Assembly (NCBI GenBank): GCA_002297865.1
Contig: DBKX01000394.1
Coordinates: 11,559 to 32,223 of the forward strand
DNA from: Lachnoclostridium sp. UBA739
GTDB taxonomy: Bacteria; Bacillota_A; Clostridia; Lachnospirales; Lachnospiraceae
Length of the DNA stretch: 20,665 nucleotides
Reading direction: 5' to 3'
The translations under genes and the position numbers were made by a program. This document shows positions 1-7,149 of the stretch, one piece after another (the stretch's first letter is position 1; each line of letters opens with the position of its first letter). The notes under the pieces were generated by a model. The model ran no database searches. It saw only the letters and a program-made list of their open reading frames with translations, and was not told where the DNA came from.

Positions 1-164
1 CCGCGAATCTCCATTTTCTTCTGCCCAAATTGAAAAAGAACAAGCTTTTTTACTTTTTCTGCAAGTTCTTTGTCATCCGCAATCACTTGGGCAATATCTC
101 CAAGCCGTACCTCATCGAAGTCTAATTGAATGCGTTGAGGAATCGACAAATAGAGCTGCTTCAT
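1..164 (-). CDS. spoVAA: Stage V sporulation protein AA, N-terminal part (runs off the left edge)
   Basis: The first 54 codons of a minus-strand gene are present. The protein opens MKQLYLSIPQRIQL and continues with a LGDIAQV segment, which fits the N-terminal domain of SpoVAA (short beta strands around a 'gDvAqi' motif). In Bacillus the spoVA operon lies directly downstream of the spoIIA operon, as here. SpoVA proteins move dipicolinic acid into the forespore and help release it at germination. The ATG overlaps the stop of the upstream 44-codon ORF as ATGA. No good Shine-Dalgarno lies directly upstream, since the nearest AGGAGG is about 26 bases away with no start codon at a suitable distance. 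Translation is therefore probably coupled to the upstream ORF. The C-terminal part of the gene is outside the window. The assignment rests on a short stretch plus synteny. Confidence 0.72.
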   Translation of the reverse strand, partial: MKQLYLSIPQRIQLDFDEVRLGDIAQVIADDKELAEKVKKLVLFQFGQKKMEIR

Positions 165-295
165 ATGTCCATCTGAGCTGATACTAAGGTTCCTCCTGAC
201 ATGACATTTTTTGGTCCATCATAGTTAAAATAGCATACTAAAACGATTGTAATGAGTGCCATCGAAAGCAACGCTACGAATACTTTACTTTTCAT
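161..295 (-). CDS. Small single-pass membrane protein (44 aa) between sigF and spoVAA
   Basis: This short ORF has a strong ribosome binding site (AGGAGG, 7 bases before the ATG). It encodes a basic N-terminus (MKSKVF), a hydrophobic segment at about residues 5-23 and a short polar tail of about 20 residues. That is the layout of a one-pass membrane peptide or an uncleaved signal anchor. There is no classical lipobox, although a cysteine sits at the end of the hydrophobic segment. Its stop codon overlaps the spoVAA start (ATGA), so the two are probably co-transcribed and translationally coupled. I do not recognise the family. Position suggests forespore expression with the spoVA genes, which is inference. 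A frameshifted 5' end of spoVAA is possible but less likely, because spoVAA has its own good N-terminus. Confidence 0.6.
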   Translation of the reverse strand: MKSKVFVALLSMALITIVLVCYFNYDGPKNVMSGGTLVSAQMDI

Positions 296-346
296 GTACA
301 TTCCTCCTGTAAAACCAAAGTGTAATGGTATTACTTTTAAGCTAAT

Positions 347-380
347 GAAAAAAGCATTAGCCTAATTAACTAATGCTTTA
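347..380 (-). terminator. Rho-independent terminator of the spoIIA operon
   Basis: A perfect 10-bp inverted repeat, AAAGCATTAG (351-360) and CTAATGCTTT (370-379), has a 9-base loop. On the minus strand it is followed by TTTTTTC. It lies between sigF and the 44-codon ORF, so the spoIIA and spoVA units are probably transcribed separately, although read-through cannot be excluded. Confidence 0.8.
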
Positions 381-447
381 CAATTACTATTTTGGATTAT
401 TTTGTACGAACTTATACAAATTTTACATCCCAATTTTTTCATTCTAT

Positions 448-1161
448 TTATGCCAGTTTTTCTCGCATTGCTTTTAAAATTTTCTTTTCTATTCGAGAAA
501 CCTGTACTTGGGATATGCCAAGTTCTTTGGCAATATCCGTCTGGGTTCGGTTCATGAAATAGCGGAGTCTTATAATATTTCTGTCTTTTTCTTCTAATGA
601 ATTCAAAATATCATACAGTGCCAGCCTGTCCACCATATTCTGATTCTCATCTTTGGATTCTTCTAATTTATCAATGAGATAAATTGCATTTCCGTCCCCT
701 TGGTAAATGGTTTTATAGAGGGATTCTACTTCAGCACCTGCTTCCATTGACATTACAATGTTTTCAACTGAAATATCGGTTCTCTCACTTACTTCTTCGA
801 TTGTTGGTTCGCGCCCTAACTCAATACTTAACGCCTCTTTTGCAACTCTGGCCTTATAGGATGTTTCCTTTAACGTACGGCTTACTTTAATCATGCCATC
901 ATCTCTTAGGAAACGTTTTATCTCACCAGTAATCATCGGAACAGCATAGGTTGAGAATTTCACTTCAAAGCTGGTATCAAACTTATCAATTGCTTTGATT
1001 AAGCCAATGCTGCCTACTTGAAACAGATCTTCCATTTCATATCCACGATTCGCAAATCTGCGGACGATTGACCAGACAAGACCGATATTTTCGGTCACAA
1101 GCTGTTCTCTAGCTGCCTTATCACCGTCCTGACACCGTTTTATTAATTCGAGCGTATCCAT
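448..1161 (-). CDS. sigF: RNA polymerase sigma factor SigF (SpoIIAC), forespore-specific
   Basis: A 237-residue sigma-70-family factor that directs early forespore transcription. Region 2 is clear (ENIGLVWSIVRRF, then GYEMEDLFQVGSIGLIKAIDKFD and the -10-binding helix around KFSTYAVPMITGEIKRFLRDD). Region 3 follows, and region 4 ends with the helix-turn-helix TDIAKELGISQVQVSRIEKK. The 'RDDGMIKVSR' stretch is typical of the SigF/SigG/SigB group. Being third after spoIIAA and spoIIAB identifies it as SigF rather than SigG. I chose the ATG at 1161 because AGGAGG lies 6 bases upstream. An in-frame GTG two codons earlier abuts the Shine-Dalgarno and is unlikely to be used. The gene starts 14 bases after spoIIAB ends. 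SigF is held inactive by SpoIIAB until SpoIIAA is dephosphorylated. Confidence 0.95.
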   Translation of the reverse strand: MDTLELIKRCQDGDKAAREQLVTENIGLVWSIVRRFANRGYEMEDLFQVGSIGLIKAIDKFDTSFEVKFSTYAVPMITGEIKRFLRDDGMIKVSRTLKETSYKARVAKEALSIELGREPTIEEVSERTDISVENIVMSMEAGAEVESLYKTIYQGDGNAIYLIDKLEESKDENQNMVDRLALYDILNSLEEKDRNIIRLRYFMNRTQTDIAKELGISQVQVSRIEKKILKAMREKLA

Positions 1162-1175
1162 AACCACCCTCCTTC

Positions 1176-1616
1176 TTACGACTTTAAGCCACTGCCTTTA
1201 ATGGTTCTGATCATCGTAACTTTAGTTCCTTTCCCAACTTCTGAGACAACCGATAAGTCGTCCATAAATGCTTCCATAAATGCAAATCCCATACCAGATC
1301 GTTCTAATTCTGGTTTTGTTGTATACAGCGGTTCCATCGCCTTTTCTATATCTTCCATACCACATCCATTATCTTCTACTACAATGGTAATTTTTCTCTC
1401 CTCTATCTTGCAAGAAAGTGTTATTTTGCCTTGTTTTCCGTCGTAACCATGAATGATGGAGTTTGTTACTGCCTCTGAGACGGCTGTTTTAATGTCTGAC
1501 AGTTCCTCCATATTTGGATCCAGCTGTGCAACGAATACAGCAACTGCAACTCTTGCAAAACTTTCATTTTGTGACTTACTGTCAAACACTATTTTCATTT
1601 CGTTGGTATCGTTCAT
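1176..1616 (-). CDS. spoIIAB: Anti-sigma-F factor and serine kinase SpoIIAB
   Basis: A 146-residue GHKL-fold kinase, the same length as the Bacillus protein. The N box is at residues 47-58 ([12 protein letters not shown], with E48 and N52), the G1 box at 82-87 (DNGCGM), the TTKPE segment at 99-103 and the glycine-rich ATP lid at 105-114 ([10 protein letters not shown]). It binds and inhibits SigF, and it phosphorylates SpoIIAA on serine. The start at 1616 is chosen because GGAGG lies 8 bases upstream and because it gives the canonical length. The longer open frame to 1655 would overlap spoIIAA. It is the middle gene of the spoIIA operon, 19 bases after spoIIAA and 14 before sigF. Confidence 0.95.
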   Translation of the reverse strand: MNDTNEMKIVFDSKSQNESFARVAVAVFVAQLDPNMEELSDIKTAVSEAVTNSIIHGYDGKQGKITLSCKIEERKITIVVEDNGCGMEDIEKAMEPLYTTKPELERSGMGFAFMEAFMDDLSVVSEVGKGTKVTMIRTIKGSGLKS

Positions 1617-1635
1617 TTCCCTATCCTCCCCTTTA

Positions 1636-2019
1636 CTAAAATGCCTGCATCGCATCTTTTACAGTTTCATATTTCTCTATAATCTTATAAAGACCTGAAA
1701 TTTTAAGAATTCGGTCAACTGGTGGTGTAATTCCCGTTACAGCTAATGTTCCCCCTGTATACTTAACCTGTTTGTAACGTCCCATAATCACACCAATTCC
1801 GGAACTATCCATAAAACTGGACTTACTAAAATCAAAAATAACATGGCGAATATCTCCCGTTTGGATGATCCTGTCTGAATGTTCTTTCACTTGGATGGAT
1901 ACATGATGATCCAGGTCACTTCCAAGTTCCACAATTAAACAATGGTTCTTCACACGATAAGTAGCACCGTTATCCTTAATCATTGGTAAAATTGTTTCCA
2001 GCTTATTTTCTGTTCTCAA
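1636..2019 (-). CDS. spoIIAA: Anti-anti-sigma factor SpoIIAA
   Basis: A STAS-domain protein of 127 residues. The conserved [18 protein letters not shown] segment (about 68-86) carries the serine phosphorylated by SpoIIAB, S72 by analogy with S58 of Bacillus SpoIIAA. The ELGSDLDHH segment matches the Bacillus 'ELDHH' region. Unphosphorylated SpoIIAA binds SpoIIAB and releases SigF. The TTG at 2019 is preferred as start because AAGGG lies 8 bases upstream. The next in-frame ATG, 12 codons in, has no well-placed Shine-Dalgarno, although it would give 115 residues, closer to the Bacillus length of 117. The gene follows a strong terminator, so the operon promoter should lie in the short gap 2020-2068 or overlap the terminator. 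I could not identify a convincing -35/-10. Confidence 0.94.
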   Translation of the reverse strand: MRTENKLETILPMIKDNGATYRVKNHCLIVELGSDLDHHVSIQVKEHSDRIIQTGDIRHVIFDFSKSSFMDSSGIGVIMGRYKQVKYTGGTLAVTGITPPVDRILKISGLYKIIEKYETVKDAMQAF

Positions 2020-2033
2020 CTTTATTTCCCTTC

Positions 2034-2042
2034 TTTGTCAAA
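2034..2042 (+). promoter_or_regulatory. Possible Spo0A box upstream of spoIIAA
   Basis: The + strand reads TTTGTCAAA, an exact match to the Spo0A box consensus TTTGTCRAA, inverted relative to the operon. It is just upstream of the spoIIAA Shine-Dalgarno. Spo0A~P activates spoIIA in Bacillus, but there the boxes lie further upstream, near the -35. A 9-base match in AT-rich DNA can arise by chance. Confidence 0.25.
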
Positions 2043-2068
2043 ATTTTACTTATATAGATGAAAAAAAA

Positions 2069-2098
2069 TACCTTATTGGCCTATCAATAAGGTATTTT
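2069..2098. terminator. Strong bidirectional terminator downstream of the TPR membrane-protein gene
   Basis: The arms are built on ATACCTTATTG and CAATAAGGTAT, extended by A and T runs into a stem of about 15 bp with a 6-base loop. On the minus strand it ends in a run of eight T. It closes the 2116-3700 transcription unit just upstream of spoIIAA, and its symmetry would also work on the plus strand. Confidence 0.9.
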
Positions 2099-2115
2099 TC
2101 TTTTGTACGGTTCCT

Positions 2116-3501
2116 CTATTCTCCAAGGTATCCTAATTTAGTCTCTGCCTCTTTCGCACGATATGAATCTGCAAAATCTTTTATTACTTTGTTGTAATAT
2201 TTCTTTGCCTTAGCTGTATCGCCACTCTTTTCGTAAGCACGTGCCAAGAAATAGTAAGCATCTACATTCTCTTTGTTAAGCTTAATTGCACTTTCAAATA
2301 AAGGCTTTGCCTCTGTGTAGTTGCCAACATTATATTTTACTTTCGCTTGGTTATACAGTTCTCTAGAAGCATTGACAAACGTAGCTTCTTTAATTGTATT
2401 GTAAAACTCTTTCGCTTTTTCACTAGTCAGGTTCTTTTCATTGACATCTAAAAGTTTCTGGGCGGCTTGTGTTCTCTGGCCTTGCTGGTATAACGTAATT
2501 GCCTCGAATAAACTGTCGTACACTGCTTCATCTACCATTTGATCCTTAAGATTTTTAATGTCATCATCCTTTTTGTCTAACTGTCCATTCAAATCTTCAA
2601 TTTTTTTATTCAATGAATCAATCTTCGTATCTTTTGAAGAGGCGAAATCTGTTTGCTCCTGAATCTGTGCTTTGTATTCAGATGCCACGCTCTTCTTCAC
2701 TGTTGGAACAATTAAGAAATAAGCAAATGCTATACCAATGATTGCTCCTAGTATTAAATTTACAAAAACCCAAATATTTGGTTTATCGTCTTGGAATTTG
2801 TCTACTGAACTAAAAGAACCAACTGATTTTGGATTTACTCGCTCCACTGTACGTTCTTCTTTTTGTTCCTTGACTTCTTTTTCTGGTCTAACCTTCTTGA
2901 TTTCATTCATGTAGCGAACACTTGTAGTGTTATTGATATCCACTTTCATTGCCTTTTTCAAGCATTTATAAGCTTTATCGTTTTCGCCCTGCTTCATGTA
3001 AAGCAAAGCCAAAAGCTGTTGCGCACGCAAGAATTTAGGATTTAGGCTAGTTACCTTCTTTAACTGAATAATTGCCAAGTCTTCATTTCCCTGTTTTGCT
3101 GCACTTAGAGCCTGGTTATATTTTTTAATTGTCTGATTAATGGTTTCTAGTGCTGCAGGATTCTGCTGTAAGTCTTTCACATAAAAATCTGCATCATTTC
3201 GCTCTGCCTGAAAATGCTTACTGATTACCCATTGACTTAATGCATCAACAGTTTCTCCCATTTCATAGTAAACCAGACCTAATAAATTTCTAGCATTTGT
3301 ATTTGTCTTATCAAGTTCTAAGCTCTTTCTTAATGAAACAGCTGCGCCAGATAAATCTCTTACTCTGGCTCTCATTAGACCATCATTATAGAACCTGTTA
3401 GAACCACTTACAATCTTCTTATATGTTGTTAAATCTTCGCCGCATCTATCGCAATTTTTCTGTTTAAAGGATAGATCACTATTGCACTTTGGACAATGCA
3501 T
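2116..3501 (-). CDS. Zinc-ribbon, TPR and coiled-coil membrane protein of unknown function
   Basis: A 461-residue protein. It opens with a CxxC...CxxC zinc ribbon (C3, C6, C17, C20). Tetratricopeptide-like helical pairs follow at about 36-100 and 130-190, then a charged linker (205-225). A single membrane helix lies at about 243-265 (IWVFVNLILGAIIGIAFAYF) and a coiled coil at about 270-327. More TPRs occupy 327-455, the clearest being at 381-445. A ribbon at the N-terminus without a signal peptide suggests that the first half is cytoplasmic and the coiled coil plus C-terminal TPRs are extracytoplasmic, which is inference. The start is supported by AGGAGG upstream. It lies 61 bases after the 45-codon ORF and probably shares its promoter at 3771-3799. 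It looks like a scaffold or protein-interaction factor. I do not recognise a named gene. Confidence 0.88.
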   Translation of the reverse strand: MHCPKCNSDLSFKQKNCDRCGEDLTTYKKIVSGSNRFYNDGLMRARVRDLSGAAVSLRKSLELDKTNTNARNLLGLVYYEMGETVDALSQWVISKHFQAERNDADFYVKDLQQNPAALETINQTIKKYNQALSAAKQGNEDLAIIQLKKVTSLNPKFLRAQQLLALLYMKQGENDKAYKCLKKAMKVDINNTTSVRYMNEIKKVRPEKEVKEQKEERTVERVNPKSVGSFSSVDKFQDDKPNIWVFVNLILGAIIGIAFAYFLIVPTVKKSVASEYKAQIQEQTDFASSKDTKIDSLNKKIEDLNGQLDKKDDDIKNLKDQMVDEAVYDSLFEAITLYQQGQRTQAAQKLLDVNEKNLTSEKAKEFYNTIKEATFVNASRELYNQAKVKYNVGNYTEAKPLFESAIKLNKENVDAYYFLARAYEKSGDTAKAKKYYNKVIKDFADSYRAKEAETKLGYLGE

Positions 3502-3534
3502 AATACCCTCCTTGAACCTTTATGCAAACTTCTT

Positions 3535-3566
3535 GTAACAAATAGCTGCTTGCAACTATTTGCTAC
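3535..3566 (-). other. Intercistronic RNA hairpin
   Basis: An 11-bp stem pairs 3535-3545 with 3556-3566 (on the minus strand GTAGCAAATAG with CTATTTGTTAC, one G-T pair) around a 10-base loop. It begins at the stop codon of the 45-codon ORF and precedes the TPR gene. No T run follows, so it is not a standard terminator. It may affect mRNA processing or the ratio of the two products. Confidence 0.55.
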
Positions 3567-3700
3567 TTTTTCATTTCTTTCATAATTTCTTTCAAAATGT
3601 CAGTCACATCGGTTAAATCATTTCTATTAATTGCTTCTTCAGCCTGATCCACATCAAGGCTTGGCTGAAACTTAGCCAATTCATCATCAAAATTAATCAT
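3563..3700 (-). CDS. Small acidic protein, 45 aa, unknown function
   Basis: An ATG with a strong ribosome binding site (TTTGGAGG, about 5 bases upstream) opens a 45-codon frame. The protein starts MINFDDELAKFQPSLDVDQA, then has EEAINRNDLTDVTDILKEIM and a lysine-rich end. It is predicted to be mostly helical and soluble, with no membrane segment and no cysteine. A near-consensus promoter lies 71 bases upstream and the TPR membrane-protein gene lies just downstream, so the two are probably co-transcribed. The helical, charged composition would suit a small partner of the TPR protein, but that is speculation. I do not recognise the family. Promoter, ribosome binding site and codon pattern together make it likely to be real. 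Confidence 0.75.
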   Translation of the reverse strand: MINFDDELAKFQPSLDVDQAEEAINRNDLTDVTDILKEIMKEMKK

Positions 3701-3770
3701 TGGAACCTCCAAATACGTAAACTCTAATGTTCACGGTTTATTCTATAATTGTCAGAAATATCTAAATAAC

Positions 3771-3799
3771 ATCATAACTTTAAACATTTAAAAAATCAA
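3771..3799 (-). promoter_or_regulatory. SigA-type promoter for the 45-codon ORF and TPR gene
   Basis: On the minus strand TTGATT (3794-3799) is separated by exactly 17 bases from TATGAT (3771-3776). Transcription would start near 3763, leaving a leader of about 60 bases. Confidence 0.7.
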
Positions 3800-3892
3800 T
3801 ACCTTTTTCATTCTTTCTATTGCTATAAACCTTTCGTTTCCTACAGTTTACACGAAAATACTGCAAGATTTCACCAAATGTCTCTTAGTAAT

Positions 3893-3925
3893 GAACTGGA
3901 ATGAGTACAAGTCCCATTCCAGTTC
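3893..3925 (-). other. Hairpin downstream of valS, possible terminator
   Basis: A perfect 11-bp stem, GAACTGGAATG (3893-3903) with CATTCCAGTTC (3915-3925), lies 10 bases past the valS stop codon. It is placed like a terminator or 3' stabilising structure, but no clear T tract follows on the minus strand. Confidence 0.55.
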
Positions 3926-3934
3926 TATGATATC

Positions 3935-6586
3935 TTATTTATTTAGATTTGTAAGCCTCTCTTCTACCTGAGCTAACATATCTGTATATTTTTGAAGTTT
4001 TGCTCTTTCTTCTTCTACTTTTGCAGCTGGTGCTTTGCTTGTAAATTTTTCATTGTTTAACATACCCGTTGCACGTTTGATTTCGCCTTCTAACTTCTGT
4101 TTTTCTTTTGTCAGACGCTCAATTTCTTTTTCACGATCTACTAATTCATCAAATGGAATGTAGATTGTAGCACCATGGATTACAGTTGATACTGCATCAT
4201 CTGCAATACCTGCTTTGTCAGCCTGTGTTACTACTTCATTAGCATATCCTAATGTAGCAAAGAATACTTTGCTTGTTTCGAATACGTTACGGATGTCTTC
4301 GCTATCAGAAACAACGATAACTTTTGCTTTCTTGCTTGGTGGAACATTCATTTCTGCACGCACATTACGGATACCCTTAACTGCTGCTTTAATCATTTCT
4401 ACTGCATGCTCATCTGCTTCAAAATGATACTGTTCTTCAAATACAGGCCACTCAGAAACCATGATAGACTCTTCTTTGGACTGTAAGGTACAGAAGATTT
4501 CTTCTGTAATGAAAGGCATATATGGATGTAATAATTTTAAGGAATTAATTAATACTTTCTGTAATGTCCATAATGCTGCTGTCTTAGTTTCATCTGTATC
4601 ACTGTATAGTCTTGGTTTTACCATTTCGATATACCAGTCACAGAATTCCTCCCAGATAAAGTCATAAATCTTCTGAACGGCAATACCAAGTTCAAAGTGA
4701 TCCATATTATCTGTTACTTCTTTTGCTAAAGAATTTACTTTAGATAAAATCCATTTATCTGCCTGTGTAAGCTTAGATAAATCCATCTCATCTGGTACGT
4801 CAGCTTTGTCTAAGTTCATCATAATGAAACGAGATGCATTCCATACTTTATTAGCAAAGTTACGGCTTGCTTCTACTCTTTCAAAATAGAATCTCATATC
4901 GTTACCTGGTGCATTACCTGTTAATAAGGTTAAACGTAATGCGTCAGCACCGTACTGGTCGATTACTTCCAGTGGATCAATACCATTTCCAAGAGACTTA
5001 CTCATCTTACGTCCTTGAGAATCACGAACTAAACCGTGGATTAATACTGTGTGGAAAGGTTCTTTTCCTGTCTGTTCTAATGCTGAGAATACCATACGGA
5101 TTACCCAGAAGAAGATAATATCATATCCTGTTACCAATACGTCTGTAGGATAGAAATAATCTAAATCTTCGCTCTTTTTAGGCCATCCAAGTGTTGAGAA
5201 TGGCCATAATGCTGAACTGAACCATGTATCAAGAACATCTTCATCCTGTACAATCTTATCAGAACCACATTTTTTACAAGTACAAGGCTTATCTGCTGCT
5301 TTTGCAACCATCATTTCGCCACAGTCTTTACAGTAGTAAACTGGAATTCTATGTCCCCACCATAACTGTCTGGAGATACACCAGTCACGAATATTTTCTA
5401 ACCAGTGAAGGTATGTCTTATCAAAACGTTCTGGAACAAATTTTAATCTTCCTTCTTTTAATGCAGCGATAGCTGGTTTTGCCATCTCTTCCATCTTAAC
5501 GAACCACTGCTGTTTAATTAATGGCTCTACTGTTGTACCACAACGGTCATGCGTACCTACATTGTGTGAATGAGGTTCTACTTCAACTAATAATCCTAGG
5601 CTATCTAACTCTGCTACGATCTGCTTTCTCGCTTCGTAACGATCAAGGCCTGCATATTTGCCACCTTTTTCATTAATAGTAGCATCGTCGTTCATAATGT
5701 TGATTTCTTCTAAGTTGTGACGTTTTCCAACTTCAAAGTCATTAGGGTCATGAGCTGGTGTAATCTTAACAACACCGGTTCCGAACTCTTTATCTACATA
5801 GCTGTCTGCAACAACAGGAATTTCTTTATTCACAATTGGAAGTAGTACCTTCTTACCAATTAAATGTTTATATCTTTCATCATCTGGATGAACTGCTACT
5901 GCTGTATCACCTAACATGGTTTCTGGTCTTGTTGTAGCGATTTCAACAAACTCATCTGTTCCAACTATTGGATACTTAATGTGCCAGAAATGTCCTGCCT
6001 GCTCTTCATGTTCCACTTCTGCGTCTGAGATGGAAGTACAGCATTTTGGACACCAGTTAATGATTCTGGAGCCTTTATAAATATATCCTTTTTCATATAA
6101 ACGAATAAATACTTCTTCTACTGCTGCGGAACAATCTGGGTCCATTGTAAAGTGTTCTCTGTCCCAGTCACAGGAAGAACCGATTTTTCTTAACTGGCTT
6201 GTAATTGTACCACCGTACTCTTCTTTCCATTCCCAAGCAGCTTTTAAGAATCCTTCTCTGCCAAGTTCGTACTTGTCAATTCCTTCATCCTTTAATTTGT
6301 TTGTAACTTTAACTTCTGTTGAAATACTTGCATGATCTGTACCAGGAATCCATAACGCATTGTAACCCTGCATTCTTTTGTAACGGATTAATGTGTCCTG
6401 TAATGCATTATCAAGTGCATGGCCCATGTGAAGTTTACCTGTTACATTTGGTGGTGGCATCACAATGGTAAATGGTTTTTTGCTTCGATCTGCTTCTGCA
6501 TGAAAATATTTCTTTCCAATCCATTTATCATATAATCTGCCCTCTATCTCATGGGGATTATATGTTTTGTCTAATTCTTTACTCAT
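3935..6586 (-). CDS. valS: Valyl-tRNA synthetase
   Basis: An 883-residue class I aminoacyl-tRNA synthetase that charges tRNA-Val. The HIGH-type motif is HMGH at residues 53-56 after PPPNVTGKL, which is typical of ValS, and the KMSKS motif is at 527-531. The editing (CP1) domain includes [17 protein letters not shown]. Cysteine pairs (WCPKC; YYCKDC...CTCKKC) look like zinc-binding knuckles. A C-terminal coiled-coil arm occupies about 815-880 ([19 protein letters not shown]), as in bacterial ValS. The length is normal and the frame is intact. The start at 6586 has AGGAG 7 bases upstream. A T-box leader precedes the gene, so expression should rise when uncharged tRNA-Val accumulates. It appears to be transcribed alone. 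Confidence 0.98.
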   Translation of the reverse strand: MSKELDKTYNPHEIEGRLYDKWIGKKYFHAEADRSKKPFTIVMPPPNVTGKLHMGHALDNALQDTLIRYKRMQGYNALWIPGTDHASISTEVKVTNKLKDEGIDKYELGREGFLKAAWEWKEEYGGTITSQLRKIGSSCDWDREHFTMDPDCSAAVEEVFIRLYEKGYIYKGSRIINWCPKCCTSISDAEVEHEEQAGHFWHIKYPIVGTDEFVEIATTRPETMLGDTAVAVHPDDERYKHLIGKKVLLPIVNKEIPVVADSYVDKEFGTGVVKITPAHDPNDFEVGKRHNLEEINIMNDDATINEKGGKYAGLDRYEARKQIVAELDSLGLLVEVEPHSHNVGTHDRCGTTVEPLIKQQWFVKMEEMAKPAIAALKEGRLKFVPERFDKTYLHWLENIRDWCISRQLWWGHRIPVYYCKDCGEMMVAKAADKPCTCKKCGSDKIVQDEDVLDTWFSSALWPFSTLGWPKKSEDLDYFYPTDVLVTGYDIIFFWVIRMVFSALEQTGKEPFHTVLIHGLVRDSQGRKMSKSLGNGIDPLEVIDQYGADALRLTLLTGNAPGNDMRFYFERVEASRNFANKVWNASRFIMMNLDKADVPDEMDLSKLTQADKWILSKVNSLAKEVTDNMDHFELGIAVQKIYDFIWEEFCDWYIEMVKPRLYSDTDETKTAALWTLQKVLINSLKLLHPYMPFITEEIFCTLQSKEESIMVSEWPVFEEQYHFEADEHAVEMIKAAVKGIRNVRAEMNVPPSKKAKVIVVSDSEDIRNVFETSKVFFATLGYANEVVTQADKAGIADDAVSTVIHGATIYIPFDELVDREKEIERLTKEKQKLEGEIKRATGMLNNEKFTSKAPAAKVEEERAKLQKYTDMLAQVEERLTNLNK

Positions 6587-6685
6587 AACATATCTCCTTT
6601 TTTTCTTATTGCTTTTTCACATTTGAACTGTTTTAAGTGAACGTTTCTTCTATGGATATTTATCACCAATAAAGATTTTTGGCAT

Positions 6686-6932
6686 AAAAAAAGATCCTAC
6701 GCCAAAGGACGAAGAATCGTGGTACCACCTTTATTCGTGAATCAATTCACCTCTAAAGCCGTTAACGGGGCAAACCGTTATTCTCTAATGAGCAGGCTTA
6801 CCCTTGCCGTTCAAGAATACTGTTCTAGAGCTACCTTCAATCTGCACTTCTTACTCTGTCTCTCAGCCTGGAACAGAACTCTCTTTAAAGGTTACAAATC
6901 TACTCTTCTCTTTCACTACATTTTTCATAGTT
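6686..6932 (-). promoter_or_regulatory. T-box riboswitch leader of valS
   Basis: On the minus strand the conserved T-box AAAGGTGGTACCACG lies at about 6718-6732. The terminator follows it directly: GATTCTTCG (6710-6718) pairs with CGTAGGATC (6693-6701) with one mismatch, then seven T (6686-6692). A Stem III-like hairpin (GTGAAT/ATTCAC) sits just before the T-box. Upstream, an AGTA/AGAGAG-containing region looks like Stem I. The best specifier codon candidate is GTA (valine) at 6832-6834. Uncharged tRNA-Val should stabilise the antiterminator. About 99 bases separate the terminator from the valS start, and apart from the Shine-Dalgarno I see nothing in them. Stem I pairing was judged by eye, so the upstream boundary is approximate. 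Confidence 0.9.
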
Positions 6933-6939
6933 AATTAAT

Positions 6940-6968
6940 ATAGTAGTCAAGTTCTTAAAAAATGTCAA
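6940..6968 (-). promoter_or_regulatory. Promoter of the valS T-box transcript
   Basis: On the minus strand TTGACA (6963-6968) is followed, after 17 bases, by TACTAT (6940-6945). This gives a predicted start near 6933, right before the T-box leader. Confidence 0.8.
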
Positions 6969-7029
6969 GATTTTTTCTAAATGGAATACAAATTTAATTT
7001 TTTTACTTTTTACCTTTTTCGATTTTTAT

Positions 7030-7114
7030 TTGCATTTTTCGTTGTTTTGTAGTAAAATACCTTTATTCTAGTTTTTACATTACGATTGACAGATTTTCTG
7101 ACCCATACTATCAA
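7030..7114 (+). promoter_or_regulatory. Candidate promoters of the chemoreceptor gene
   Basis: There are two SigA-like candidates. TTGCAT (7030-7035) with a 17-base spacer and TAAAAT (7053-7058) is the better one. TTGACA (7086-7091) with a 17-base spacer and TATCAA (7109-7114) is the second. I found no flagellar-sigma-type GCCGATAA element, so this receptor may not follow a motility regulon. Only one of the two may be real. Confidence 0.55.
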
Positions 7115-7149
7115 CAGTGTAATACTATTAAAAAAAGGTGGTATGATTA

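Noticed and set aside
161..164. Frameshift joining the 44-codon ORF to spoVAA
   Set aside because: The ATGA overlap is a normal coupling arrangement. SpoVAA has a complete-looking N-terminus from its own ATG, and the 44-codon ORF has its own ribosome binding site.
296..350. Sigma-G promoter for the spoVA unit
   Set aside because: CATTACA on the minus strand is one base off the -10 consensus, but no matching -35 lies at 17-18 bases. It is too weak to report as a feature.
1162..1167. GTG start two codons upstream of the sigF ATG
   Set aside because: It directly abuts AGGAGG, whereas the ATG has a 6-base spacing.
1617..1655. Longer N-terminus for SpoIIAB
   Set aside because: It overlaps the 3' end of spoIIAA. 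The start at 1616 has a proper Shine-Dalgarno and gives the family length of 146 residues.
7021..7149. Flagellar-type (SigD) promoter or riboswitch before the chemoreceptor
   Set aside because: No TAAA/GCCGATAA pair was seen. SigA-like elements explain the region, and the remaining leader of under 100 bases shows no recognisable riboswitch core.
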